Source of the DNA: Candidatus Stramentimicrobium fermentans
Lineage (GTDB): Bacteria; Atribacterota; Phoenicimicrobiia; Phoenicimicrobiales; Stramentimicrobiaceae
Assembly (NCBI GenBank): GCA_012520575.1
Contig: JAAYOB010000007.1
Span: 62,001 to 126,000, forward strand
Direction: 5' to 3'
DNA length: 64,000 bases
In this document: piece after piece, positions 1 through 7,993 of the stretch
Numbering within the stretch: position 1 is the first letter of the stretch
Layout of the letters: the number at the start of each line of letters is the position of its first letter
The notes under the pieces: generated by a model
Databases searched by the model: none
What the model was told of the DNA's origin: nothing
Seen by the model: only the letters and a program-made list of their open reading frames with translations
Position numbers and translations under genes: made by a program

Positions 1-778
1 GTAAAATTACTATATCATGCTTTAATTCTACCAGTCTTTTAGCCCGTTCCAATACTACTTCGGCAACTTTAATATGATTGCTGATAGGCTGATCAAAAGT
101 TGAGCTAATAACCTCAGCCTTTTCCACAGAACGTTTCATATTGGTGACCTCTTCAGGCCTCTCATCAATTAACAGAATCATAAGAATAGTCTCAGGATGA
201 TTGGCAATAATTCCATTTGCTATCTTTTCCAAAAGAGTAGTTTTTCCAGCTTTAGGGGGAGATACTATCAATCCTCTCTGTCCTTTTCCTATCGGTGAAA
301 ACAGGTCAATCACTCTGGTAGATAATTCATAAGGCTTTGTTTCTAACGTGAATCTTTCCAAGGGGAATAGTGGGGTCAAATTTTCAAAATCAATACGCTC
401 TTTAGACAATTCAGGGTCTTCATAATTAACAGCTTCCACTTTAAGCAAGGCAAAATATCTTTCACCTTCTTTTGGATAACGGACCTGTCCGGATACTAAA
501 TCTCCATTACTCAAGTTAAATCTCTTAATTTGTGATGGTGAAATGTAAACATCATTAGGACCGGGCAAGTAGCCCCCTGTTCTTAAAAAACCAAATCCTT
601 CCTTCATGATGTCCAGAATACCTTCTGAAAACATGTAACCCTGTTTTTCAGTCTGTGCCCTTAAAATATTGAAAATCAAGTCAGTCTTTTTCATCCGTGC
701 ACAATTATTGATATCATATTCATGGGCAATTTTACATAATTCACTTATTTTCATTTCTTTTAATTCATTTAATTCCAA
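1..778 (-). CDS. rho: Transcription termination factor Rho, 5' part (runs off the window)
   Basis: The 259 codons visible here encode the front half of the hexameric RNA helicase that ends transcription on untranslated RNA. The ORF track omits it because it has no stop inside the window. I read an N-terminal Rho domain (ELNELKEMKISELCKIA), a cold-shock-like RNA-binding domain (EGFGFLRTGGYLPGPNDVYI) and the Walker A loop SPPKAGKTTLL, then ILLIDERPEEV. The start is a TTG at 778 with GAGGGGG seven bases upstream; an ATG eight codons further in is possible but has no ribosome site and would trim the conserved N-terminal helix. Frame is open to base 1. The identity is certain; the C-terminal half lies outside. 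Confidence 0.96.
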   Translation of the reverse strand, partial: MELNELKEMKISELCKIAHEYDINNCARMKKTDLIFNILRAQTEKQGYMFSEGILDIMKEGFGFLRTGGYLPGPNDVYISPSQIKRFNLSNGDLVSGQVRYPKEGERYFALLKVEAVNYEDPELSKERIDFENLTPLFPLERFTLETKPYELSTRVIDLFSPIGKGQRGLIVSPPKAGKTTLLEKIANGIIANHPETILMILLIDERPEEVTNMKRSVEKAEVISSTFDQPISNHIKVAEVVLERAKRLVELKHDIVIL

Positions 779-954
779 AATAATACCCCCTCAAGGTCTA
801 TTATCTTTAATATTTAAAATAGGAATTTGATTTATTTTCAAAAATAAATATTCTTAATTTTAATAATCGTTTTAAATAAATCGAATACATATTTTCATTA
901 TGAGAAGTGGTGGAGAAAATTCCTGAAGAATAACCCTGTAGTCATAACTACTAA

Positions 955-982
955 ATTATATCACTTCCTTTTTAAAACACAA
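955..982 (-). promoter_or_regulatory. Possible promoter for rho
   Basis: Read on the minus strand, TATAAT (955-960) follows a weak -35 TTGTGT (977-982) at 16 bases. It would give a leader of about 170 bases before the rho TTG. The rest of 779-1018 holds no gene that I can see. The -10 is perfect and the -35 is poor. Confidence 0.45.
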
Positions 983-1018
983 GGGATAATAAAACATTTT
1001 TAAATGATTATTCCTTAC

Positions 1019-1810
1019 TCAAGATGGGGTGGTGGGCTCTTTTTGATTCATGACCTTACTTATCAACTCATAATCGCTAAGCTTGTCCAGGTCAATCATT
1101 ACTTCAGGGTCTTCAATTATAATGCCTTTCACCGGATAGCCAACTATCTCGGCTGCCTTTTTTTCAATTTCATTAATGGTTAATGATTTCATAAGGTATT
1201 TTACTAGAAATCTAGCACCTAAAATACTAATATATTTTTTAACATCTTTGCGATTCTGGTAAAGTTCATCTAATAGTTGTCTGTTCCTATCAAATACAGG
1301 TTTACCTACTATTACCATATTGCCGCCGCAATAAATTCCCTCTTTCAAATTAACATATGAACGGATGGTTTCAGGATATTTCTTCAAAATATTTTCTTTT
1401 AAGATAATTGGGTAATAAAAAAAGGCATTATGGGGTTCACATTTTTTAATAAAACGATCAACAATCTCTCCGGTAATTAAAGGAATGTCAGAGGTAAGTA
1501 TTAAAACTTTACTATCATGGGGGAAGTAATCAAGGCCAATCTGTACATTTCTCACCATAGATTCTGTAGAGTTAAGGATTTTTCTTACTTTTTCCCCTAA
1601 AAATGGTGCTAAATCATATTCCGGCCCGACTACTACTATATCCCTCACCAATGCTGCTGTCTGTAAGGCATTAACTATATACTCTATCATAGGAATCTCA
1701 TTAATCTGCAATAAAGCTTTGTTGGTAAACCTATTGTTCTCTTCAACTTTTCCAGTATCTTTTTTTCCGGCTAGAATTATAGCGTTTATTTGTTGTTTAC
1801 TCCTTGCCAT
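1019..1810 (-). CDS. NTP-transferase-fold nucleotidyltransferase (MobA-like), substrate unknown
   Basis: This 263-residue protein has the nucleotidyltransferase signature near its N-terminus (INAIILAGKKDTGK, with KALLQINEIPMIEYIV after it) and the metal-binding strand ILTSDIPLITGEIV around residue 105, as in MobA-like and sugar-nucleotidyl transferases. The family usually joins an NTP to a phosphorylated sugar, cofactor or polyol. The usual glycine-rich LAGGxGxR loop is altered to LAGKKDTGK, so the arginine is absent or moved. A C-terminal part (residues 190-263) contains an acidic stretch near IIIEDPEVMIDLD, which in such enzymes often carries the second metal ligand. It lies 27 bases after pyrG and ahead of rho, probably in one transcript. 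Fold is clear; the substrate cannot be named. Confidence 0.75.
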   Translation of the reverse strand: MARSKQQINAIILAGKKDTGKVEENNRFTNKALLQINEIPMIEYIVNALQTAALVRDIVVVGPEYDLAPFLGEKVRKILNSTESMVRNVQIGLDYFPHDSKVLILTSDIPLITGEIVDRFIKKCEPHNAFFYYPIILKENILKKYPETIRSYVNLKEGIYCGGNMVIVGKPVFDRNRQLLDELYQNRKDVKKYISILGARFLVKYLMKSLTINEIEKKAAEIVGYPVKGIIIEDPEVMIDLDKLSDYELISKVMNQKEPTTPS

Positions 1811-1837
1811 TAGTAAAAAGCTGATAATTTATCAAGA

Positions 1838-3442
1838 CTAGCACTTTCTCATAACTGCTTCCAGGAAACTTACAAACATCGGGTGAGGTCTATTTGGTCT
1901 GGATTTGAATTCTGGATGGTATTGCATTCCTATAAACCAAGGGTGGTTGTTTATTTCAAAAACTTCGATAATATTGTCTTCCAAATTAACTCCGCTAAAT
2001 ATTATACCAGCCTGTTCAAACTTTGGCAAAAATTGATTATCGAATACGTAGCGGTGTCGATGCCTTTCTTGTACCTGGTCCTGCTGATATATTTTATAAG
2101 CAAGAGTCCCTTTTGTCAAATGACAGGAATGACTTCCTAAACGAATCATTTCTCTTTTCCCGTTAATATTCTTTAATATTTCTAATTGCTGAAATATGGG
2201 ATGAGGCGTATTTGGTTCAAACTCCACACTATTAGCTTCAGACAGTTTCAAGACATTTCTGGCATACTCAATCAAGGCACATTGCATACCTAAACAAATA
2301 CCCATGAAAGGTATCTTGTTCTCACGTGCATATTCAATTGCTCCAACCTTTCCTTCTACACCTTTTGCGCCAAATCCACCGGGGATTAATATCCCTTGAA
2401 TGCCTTTTAGCACTTTCTTTAAATCACCTTTACTTAACAATTCAGCATCAATTTTCTTGATTTCAATCTGACAGTTATGGTAAATACCTGCATGAATCAG
2501 GGCTTCATTGACACTCAGATAGGCATCCTTTTGGCGAACATATTTAGCAATTATAGCTACAACCGCTTTTTGTTCAGGATGATAGAGGCGATGTACCATT
2601 TCTCGCCATTCTTTAAGATCAGGCTTTTGCACAGGTAACCGCAGCATTTTAATTATAAAATTCCCCAAGCCCTGTTCCTCAAGTATGATAGGCATTTCAT
2701 AAATAGAAACTGCATCCTCGGCTTCTATAATACCCTCTTTGGGAATATCGCAGAAAAGAGCAATCTTTTCCTTTACAGAATCAGTCAATCTGGATTGGGA
2801 GCGACATATCAATAAGTCTGGCTGAATACCTATACCACGCAATTCTTTAACGCTATGTTGGGTTGGTTTTGATTTAATCTCTCTGGCTGTCTTTAAATAG
2901 GGGAAAAAAGAAACATGGATATACAGTACATTTTCTTTGCCAATATCATTCCTGAATTGCCTAATGGCTTCCAAAAAAGGCAGTCCTTCAATATCACCTA
3001 TAGTGCCTCCAATTTCTACAATAATAACATCCAAAGGGGGCTGTTCTGGCTTATTCAATCTTTTGATACTGGCCTTTATTTCATCGGTAATATGAGGGAT
3101 AATCTGCACTGTTTTTCCTAAAAAATCTCCATTTCTTTCTTTGGAGATAACGGTATTGTATATTTTCCCGGTGGTAACACTATTGTCTTTAGTAAGGTTT
3201 ATATCGATAAATCTTTCATAATGACCTAAATCCAAATCCGTTTCAGCTCCATCTTCCGTAACAAAGGCCTCTCCATGCTGGAAGGGGCTCATGGTACCGG
3301 CATCTACATTAAGGTAGGGGTCATGCTTCTGAATTGAAACTCTCAATCCCCTGCTCTTCAAGATTTGCCCAATGGATGCTGCGGTAATCCCCTTTCCTAT
3401 AGACGAAACGACTCCTCCGGTTATAAAGATATATTTGGTCAT
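1838..3442 (-). CDS. pyrG: CTP synthase
   Basis: Makes CTP from UTP, ATP and glutamine, the last step of pyrimidine nucleotide synthesis. The N-terminal synthetase domain starts TKYIFITGGVVSSIGKG (P-loop-like) and contains the CTP-feedback segment; the C-terminal class I glutamine amidotransferase has the nucleophile motif GICLGMQ and the histidine-glutamate pair in QYHPEF. The ORF track extends 16 codons upstream to 3490, but every family member begins at MTKY, and AAAGGA sits about nine bases before the ATG at 3442, so I use that start (534 aa, normal length). The downstream gene is the nucleotidyltransferase, 27 bases away. Confidence 0.97.
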   Translation of the reverse strand: MTKYIFITGGVVSSIGKGITAASIGQILKSRGLRVSIQKHDPYLNVDAGTMSPFQHGEAFVTEDGAETDLDLGHYERFIDINLTKDNSVTTGKIYNTVISKERNGDFLGKTVQIIPHITDEIKASIKRLNKPEQPPLDVIIVEIGGTIGDIEGLPFLEAIRQFRNDIGKENVLYIHVSFFPYLKTAREIKSKPTQHSVKELRGIGIQPDLLICRSQSRLTDSVKEKIALFCDIPKEGIIEAEDAVSIYEMPIILEEQGLGNFIIKMLRLPVQKPDLKEWREMVHRLYHPEQKAVVAIIAKYVRQKDAYLSVNEALIHAGIYHNCQIEIKKIDAELLSKGDLKKVLKGIQGILIPGGFGAKGVEGKVGAIEYARENKIPFMGICLGMQCALIEYARNVLKLSEANSVEFEPNTPHPIFQQLEILKNINGKREMIRLGSHSCHLTKGTLAYKIYQQDQVQERHRHRYVFDNQFLPKFEQAGIIFSGVNLEDNIIEVFEINNHPWFIGMQYHPEFKSRPNRPHPMFVSFLEAVMRKC

Positions 3443-3657
3443 GCCAATCCTTTCTCTAAGATTTTTATAGCTTATGTTGCCCACCCTCAATACTGACTTA
3501 TTTGGAGAATCTTTTTAATAAATTTTAGATACCCTTGATTATATAATAGTGACAGTATTTGCTGTTCTTATAATACAGAGATATTATAATATATAATCAA
3601 TACTATTAAATATTTTAAAAGTTAAAAAACATTTTTATTATTTTTTATAATCAATGA

Positions 3658-4299
3658 TTAGATTATATAATCCAATACATAGATGGCAGTTTCCTCAGGA
3701 AGAGATGACTGGTCAATTTCAAAGGAATTGTTTTCGACAATCTTAATATTCTGTTTTTTATTTAAAAACACGGAAAGCGGATCTAAAGACCACTTAATAG
3801 CATCGGTCTTATAATGCATGGGAAGTACTATTTTTGGTTTAATCTGTGCTATTACCTGATCTGCTTGTTGATAGCTAATAGTATAATATCCCCCAACGGG
3901 AACAAACAAAACATCCACTTGTCCAATTTCAGTCAGCTGAACATCTTCTAATAAATGACCCAAATCACCCAGATGGCATAATACCATTTCATCTGCCCTA
4001 ATAACAAAGATAGTGTTAATCCCTCTATGTTTTCCATAAGCACCATCATGATAGGAAGGTATTCCTTTAAAGAACATCTTATGGGTATCTCGATGAACAG
4101 CTCCCTTTAGCACTGTCGGCTTTCCCTTAATCCCCATAGTATTATTGTGATCATAATGCTCATGGCTGATAGTAATGATGTTAATCTTTTCTTTAGTCAT
4201 AGTATAGCCCAATGTAGTATCAAAAGGGTCGGTAAGGATATTGATACCTCTCTGATTAGTAATTAAAAAACAAGAATGTCCCAACCACTTGATTTTCAT
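3658..4299 (-). CDS. Metal-dependent hydrolase of the metallo-beta-lactamase fold (UPF0173 type)
   Basis: The 213-residue protein begins KIKWLGHSCFLI, the characteristic start of UPF0173/UlaG-like hydrolases, and has the metal site SHEHYDHNN near residue 48, a second histidine region in HLGDLGH and a late MHYKTD. These bind two metal ions in the metallo-beta-lactamase fold. The physiological substrate of UPF0173 proteins is not established. Length fits the family. It follows the HARE-HTH gene by 31 bases and is probably co-transcribed with it. A 167-base AT-rich gap then separates it from pyrG. Confidence 0.85.
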   Translation of the reverse strand: MKIKWLGHSCFLITNQRGINILTDPFDTTLGYTMTKEKINIITISHEHYDHNNTMGIKGKPTVLKGAVHRDTHKMFFKGIPSYHDGAYGKHRGINTIFVIRADEMVLCHLGDLGHLLEDVQLTEIGQVDVLFVPVGGYYTISYQQADQVIAQIKPKIVLPMHYKTDAIKWSLDPLSVFLNKKQNIKIVENNSFEIDQSSLPEETAIYVLDYII

Positions 4300-4330
4300 T
4301 ATTCTATCTTTATTTCTCCCATGTTACAGA

Positions 4331-5836
4331 TTAATTTTTCGGGTTCCCAATAATATATTGCAAAATATTGCTAACCTTCTCCCGAGCAAGATGGTCAGGG
4401 TAGGCTAATATTATACTACCTGATTCTGATAATTCTAGCAATTTGAGCGGTTCCTTGCTTAAAACGGTAACCGCTTTTTTCACCTGAGCAGATTCGATAT
4501 TAGTTTTGTTATGAGTTTTCCCAATATTGTTCAGTTTTTTAGTTAACAAATTTATATCTATAAAGGTATTCTCAGTTCTAACTGCCTGCAAAATACTAAT
4601 AATCATTTTTAGCAATTGCCAACTTTGCCATTGATTCCTTCTAATTCTCTGTAGCATAACCAGATTATTATTGGCAGTATGTAAAGGGCTAAAAGCGAGC
4701 CTTAAATCAACTAAAGAAAAAGGTACTTCCCCATGCTCCTTAATGATATACTCTAAGATAGCAAGTTCATACAATTGCACTCCTTCTTCACTGGCCCTTT
4801 CGATTAATCCCGGCAAAATAAATTCTTCTGAAAACAGAATAACCGAATCAGCATTTTGGTCCTTTTTCACTTTTTTTAGCGTTGACCAGTCGATAGAATA
4901 CACGATATTGTTATCATAATTATTCAGTAAACCGGTAATGATTAAAGAATAAGATTTAGAAGCCAATTCGGCTCTAGCCAGAAAGGCTCCTGAGGTATAT
5001 TTCTCAACAAATTCGGTATTGTACCCCAAAAAGTTGAAACATTTTTGCAGTGAGATATGGTAGTCTTCTATATTTTCCTCTGTACCAAGATTAACAAAGA
5101 GCCTTTCTGATTCATCCAACCATTCTAATAATCCCCATTGTTCTTTATTTGTTTTAGCAAACCGATTATCTTCATCTAAGATACCCCGCAGGTACTTCTC
5201 TAACAAGTTACCGGGACCGGGTTCCTGTTGGGTAATTTCTGAGTATATCTGAGAAAAGCTAAGCGGCTTATCTTCAATCCGTAATATTTTATAAATTTTA
5301 TCACCTATATCTTTTTCGGTATCATGTTCAATCTCTTTTTGGGCAATTATAAAATATATCTTTTTGCTCTGGTCTATCAAACCCAGTAAAATTGTATCAT
5401 TGACCTCTAGTGCCTTCTTTTGAAACCATTCTTTTAAGCCAATAATTGTCTTTTTCCGGTAGTCTACTACAACATTGATCTCCTCTCCTTCACTGTCAAT
5501 AAAAGTAGCTTCCCTAAGTTGCTCTCCCTGCTGTCCGGCAAAATAAGGTTTTAAATAGTTGGTCAAAAAAATGGTACCGTTATGCAGACAATAAGAAGTT
5601 AGGGAATAAGGTAGATTAGCCTCCCGGTATTTCCATTTTAGCAATCCCCAAATTCCTCGTTGATATCTGACAAACCTCTGGTCTGCACCCATCAAAGCAT
5701 TCACCCCATGGTGTGGTTTTTCTGCCTTTATATCGCTGATTTTCATTACTTCTTCAGTAATCTTTCGATAATGCATGGGGCGCCGGTTTTCTTCAAGGAT
5801 ATCATAGGCTAAATCAGCGATTGATTTCCTGGACAT
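4331..5836 (-). CDS. HARE-HTH protein with two winged-helix-like repeats and a possible Mrr-like core
   Basis: A 501-residue protein of unknown job. Residues 1-70 (SIADLAYDILEENRRPMHYR through FVRYQRGIWGLLKW) match the HARE-HTH module, a DNA-binding helix-turn-helix shared by chromatin proteins, RNA polymerase delta and restriction enzymes. A second copy appears near residues 175-240, again ending in NKEQWGLLEWLD. After it, residues 260-370 (CFNFLGYNTEF, then a strand ending DSVILFSEEF and EEGVQLYELAILEYI) resemble the strand order of Mrr-type nuclease folds, but I see no catalytic D-ExK trio. The start has an unusually strong GGAGG site. The HTH call is solid; the nuclease-like reading is inference. 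Confidence 0.7.
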   Translation of the reverse strand: MSRKSIADLAYDILEENRRPMHYRKITEEVMKISDIKAEKPHHGVNALMGADQRFVRYQRGIWGLLKWKYREANLPYSLTSYCLHNGTIFLTNYLKPYFAGQQGEQLREATFIDSEGEEINVVVDYRKKTIIGLKEWFQKKALEVNDTILLGLIDQSKKIYFIIAQKEIEHDTEKDIGDKIYKILRIEDKPLSFSQIYSEITQQEPGPGNLLEKYLRGILDEDNRFAKTNKEQWGLLEWLDESERLFVNLGTEENIEDYHISLQKCFNFLGYNTEFVEKYTSGAFLARAELASKSYSLIITGLLNNYDNNIVYSIDWSTLKKVKKDQNADSVILFSEEFILPGLIERASEEGVQLYELAILEYIIKEHGEVPFSLVDLRLAFSPLHTANNNLVMLQRIRRNQWQSWQLLKMIISILQAVRTENTFIDINLLTKKLNNIGKTHNKTNIESAQVKKAVTVLSKEPLKLLELSESGSIILAYPDHLAREKVSNILQYIIGNPKN

Positions 5837-5947
5837 TTTTCACCTCCATCCTCCCTCCCCCAGACATAGCCATCTGGTAAACCTAAATAATAAATCAGAT
5901 ACAATTATTTTTATGTTTTTAGCAGTTTATTCTCTGCAAAGAGGATG

Positions 5948-6478
5948 CTATTGGGATATCTTGTTTTTAAAACTGTTCTCTTGATATGATTTCATTAGCT
6001 GCACATATTCTTCTGCATGTTCCCTTAAAAAAGATACTTCTTCCGGGGAAATTGTTCTGACCACCTTACCTGGTATACCCATAACCATAGAATTAGCCGG
6101 AATTACAGTTTTTGGAGTTATAACAGCACCGGCAGCGACAATAGAATTTTTCCCAATAATAACCTCATCTAATACGTTGGCACCGGAACCAATCAATACA
6201 AAATCATCGATTATGCACCCATGCAAGATCGCTCCATGTCCAATTGTAACATAGTTTCCAACCTTGGAAGGTAAAGTTTTTGTAACATGAATCACGACCC
6301 CATCTTGTACACTGGTATAATCACCGACAGAAATATAGTTAATATCACCACGTAATACGGCAGAAAACCAGATACTGCTATACTTGCCTATATATACCTC
6401 CCCAATCAATGCAGCATTCTCTGCTACAAAAGAAGTTTTATCTATAGCTGGGGTCTTATTCCTGTATCTTAAAATCAT
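5948..6478 (-). CDS. Gamma-carbonic-anhydrase-like hexapeptide-repeat protein
   Basis: A left-handed beta-helix protein of 176 residues built of hexapeptide repeats (AALIGEVYIGKYSSIWFSAV, IGSGANVLDEVIIG, IVAAGAVITPKTVI). Three histidines that bind zinc in the family are present (VIHVTK and IGHGAILHGC). Some members hydrate CO2; many are uncharacterised, as in the YrdA/PaaY group. The ORF track starts at 6526, but the family begins at the ATG at 6478 (ILRYRNKTP), which has GGAGG upstream. That start overlaps the last 23 bases of uvrC in another frame, so translation is probably coupled. Confidence 0.85.
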   Translation of the reverse strand: MILRYRNKTPAIDKTSFVAENAALIGEVYIGKYSSIWFSAVLRGDINYISVGDYTSVQDGVVIHVTKTLPSKVGNYVTIGHGAILHGCIIDDFVLIGSGANVLDEVIIGKNSIVAAGAVITPKTVIPANSMVMGIPGKVVRTISPEEVSFLREHAEEYVQLMKSYQENSFKNKISQ

Positions 6479-7952
6479 GTCTTGCCTCCAGTATATCTTT
6501 GATTTTTTGAGCACTCTTTTTACCAATTCCGGGTAGTTTTTTAAGCTCCTCTAGTGAGGCATTTCTGATATGCTCAATACTTTTAAATTTTGTTAACAAT
6601 AATGTCTTTCTTTTTTCACCTATACCGGGAATAAAATCAATCAGTGAATTTCTAATTGTTTTACTGCGCAGTTTTTTATGGTAGCTAAGGGCAAAACGAT
6701 GCGCCTCATCCCTAATTCTCTGTATCAAAAAAAAGGCATCAGAATTTCCGGGCAACAATATGGGGTCCTTAACCCCATGTTGGAAAAGTAATTCCTCTCT
6801 CTCTGCCAGCGAAACCAGGCTTATCAGCAAATTCAACTCCTGTAATACCCTTGCCGCAATATTTAGTTGGCCCTTCCCCCCATCTACCAGTATTAAATCT
6901 GGTAACTTTTCCTTATTCAGTTGGTAATTACCAAAACGCCGCCTTAGCACCTCTTCCATCATAGCACAATCATTGATGCCCTGTTCATATCTGATTTTAA
7001 AGTGTTTATATCTCTTCTTATCAGGCATACCATACTGAAAAGAAACCATGGAACCTACGGCAAGCCTGCCCTGTATGTTAGAAATGTCATAAGCTTCAAT
7101 GGTACGAGGTAATACTGGTAATTTTAAATATTCTCTTAGTTCTTGAAGTCCCTTTTGTAAAGATTCTTTAGCGGTATTTATCTTATTATAACTATCTATT
7201 CTCTTTATATAAGACCTGCTGGCCTTTTCCTGACTGAGCACTTTTTCGATCATGCTGATAGTATCTCTAATTTTTGCTGCTTTCTCATAAAGCATCAACT
7301 GTGCTGCGATTTTCATCTCCTGCTTCATATTCTTTAATAGAACTCTATGCCTACCGGATAAGAGCAGTGTACACTCTTTGACTTTTAAAAGATATTCATC
7401 CTGTTCTATTCTTCCGGCACAAGGAGCTGAACATAATTCTATCTGATAATCCAGGCAGGGTTTCCCCGAATTAAATTTCTGTTGGCTGCAATTTCTTATT
7501 TTAAAAATATTTCTTAGTTTCTGCACAACCTTCCGAGTAGCTTCTACATCGGTAAAAGGCCCATAATAAAGGGCTTTCTTTTTCGTAATTTTACTACTCT
7601 TCCGGATGAGGCAAATAGCAGGAAAGGGATTGTCTCTAGTAATCTGAATAAAAGGGTAACTCTTATCATCTTTTAATTGGGTATTGAAGTATGGTTTAAC
7701 TTTTTTTATTAATCTGCTCTCTAAAAGCAGGGCCTCTACCTCGGAGGCAGTTACAATATACTCTATATCAATAATTTGTTTTATCATTTGCTTAACTTTC
7801 GGTGAATGGGGGTAGTTCTTAATGAAGTAAGAGCTGACCCGATTCTTAAGGGAATTTGCCTTTCCGATATAGACAATCTCGCCATTCTCATTTTTAAAGA
7901 GGTAAACCCCGCTATTTTCAGGTAAGTTCTTTATTCTATCTGTTAGATTCAT
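6456..7952 (-). CDS. uvrC: Excinuclease ABC subunit C, short form
   Basis: The dual-incision nuclease of nucleotide excision repair. Seen in order: GIY-YIG nuclease (GVYLF at 15, YIG at 28), a cysteine cluster (CSQQKF...CLDYQIELCSAPC, 155-178), the UVR motif that binds UvrB (about 207-241), the RNase H-like 3' nuclease (EAYDISN with D289, LILVDGGKGQL, DEAHRFAL) and two helix-hairpin-helix motifs (IPGIGEKR, LPGIGKKSA). At 498 residues it is about 100 shorter than usual: the segment normally lying between UVR and the EAYDISN strand is gone, leaving a short helix. No frameshift is visible. It sits 41 bases after uvrA. Confidence 0.95.
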   Translation of the reverse strand: MNLTDRIKNLPENSGVYLFKNENGEIVYIGKANSLKNRVSSYFIKNYPHSPKVKQMIKQIIDIEYIVTASEVEALLLESRLIKKVKPYFNTQLKDDKSYPFIQITRDNPFPAICLIRKSSKITKKKALYYGPFTDVEATRKVVQKLRNIFKIRNCSQQKFNSGKPCLDYQIELCSAPCAGRIEQDEYLLKVKECTLLLSGRHRVLLKNMKQEMKIAAQLMLYEKAAKIRDTISMIEKVLSQEKASRSYIKRIDSYNKINTAKESLQKGLQELREYLKLPVLPRTIEAYDISNIQGRLAVGSMVSFQYGMPDKKRYKHFKIRYEQGINDCAMMEEVLRRRFGNYQLNKEKLPDLILVDGGKGQLNIAARVLQELNLLISLVSLAEREELLFQHGVKDPILLPGNSDAFFLIQRIRDEAHRFALSYHKKLRSKTIRNSLIDFIPGIGEKRKTLLLTKFKSIEHIRNASLEELKKLPGIGKKSAQKIKDILEARHDFKIQE

Positions 7953-7993
7953 ATCCGGACTCCGGGAAGACCATATTTATTTTCCAATCCATT

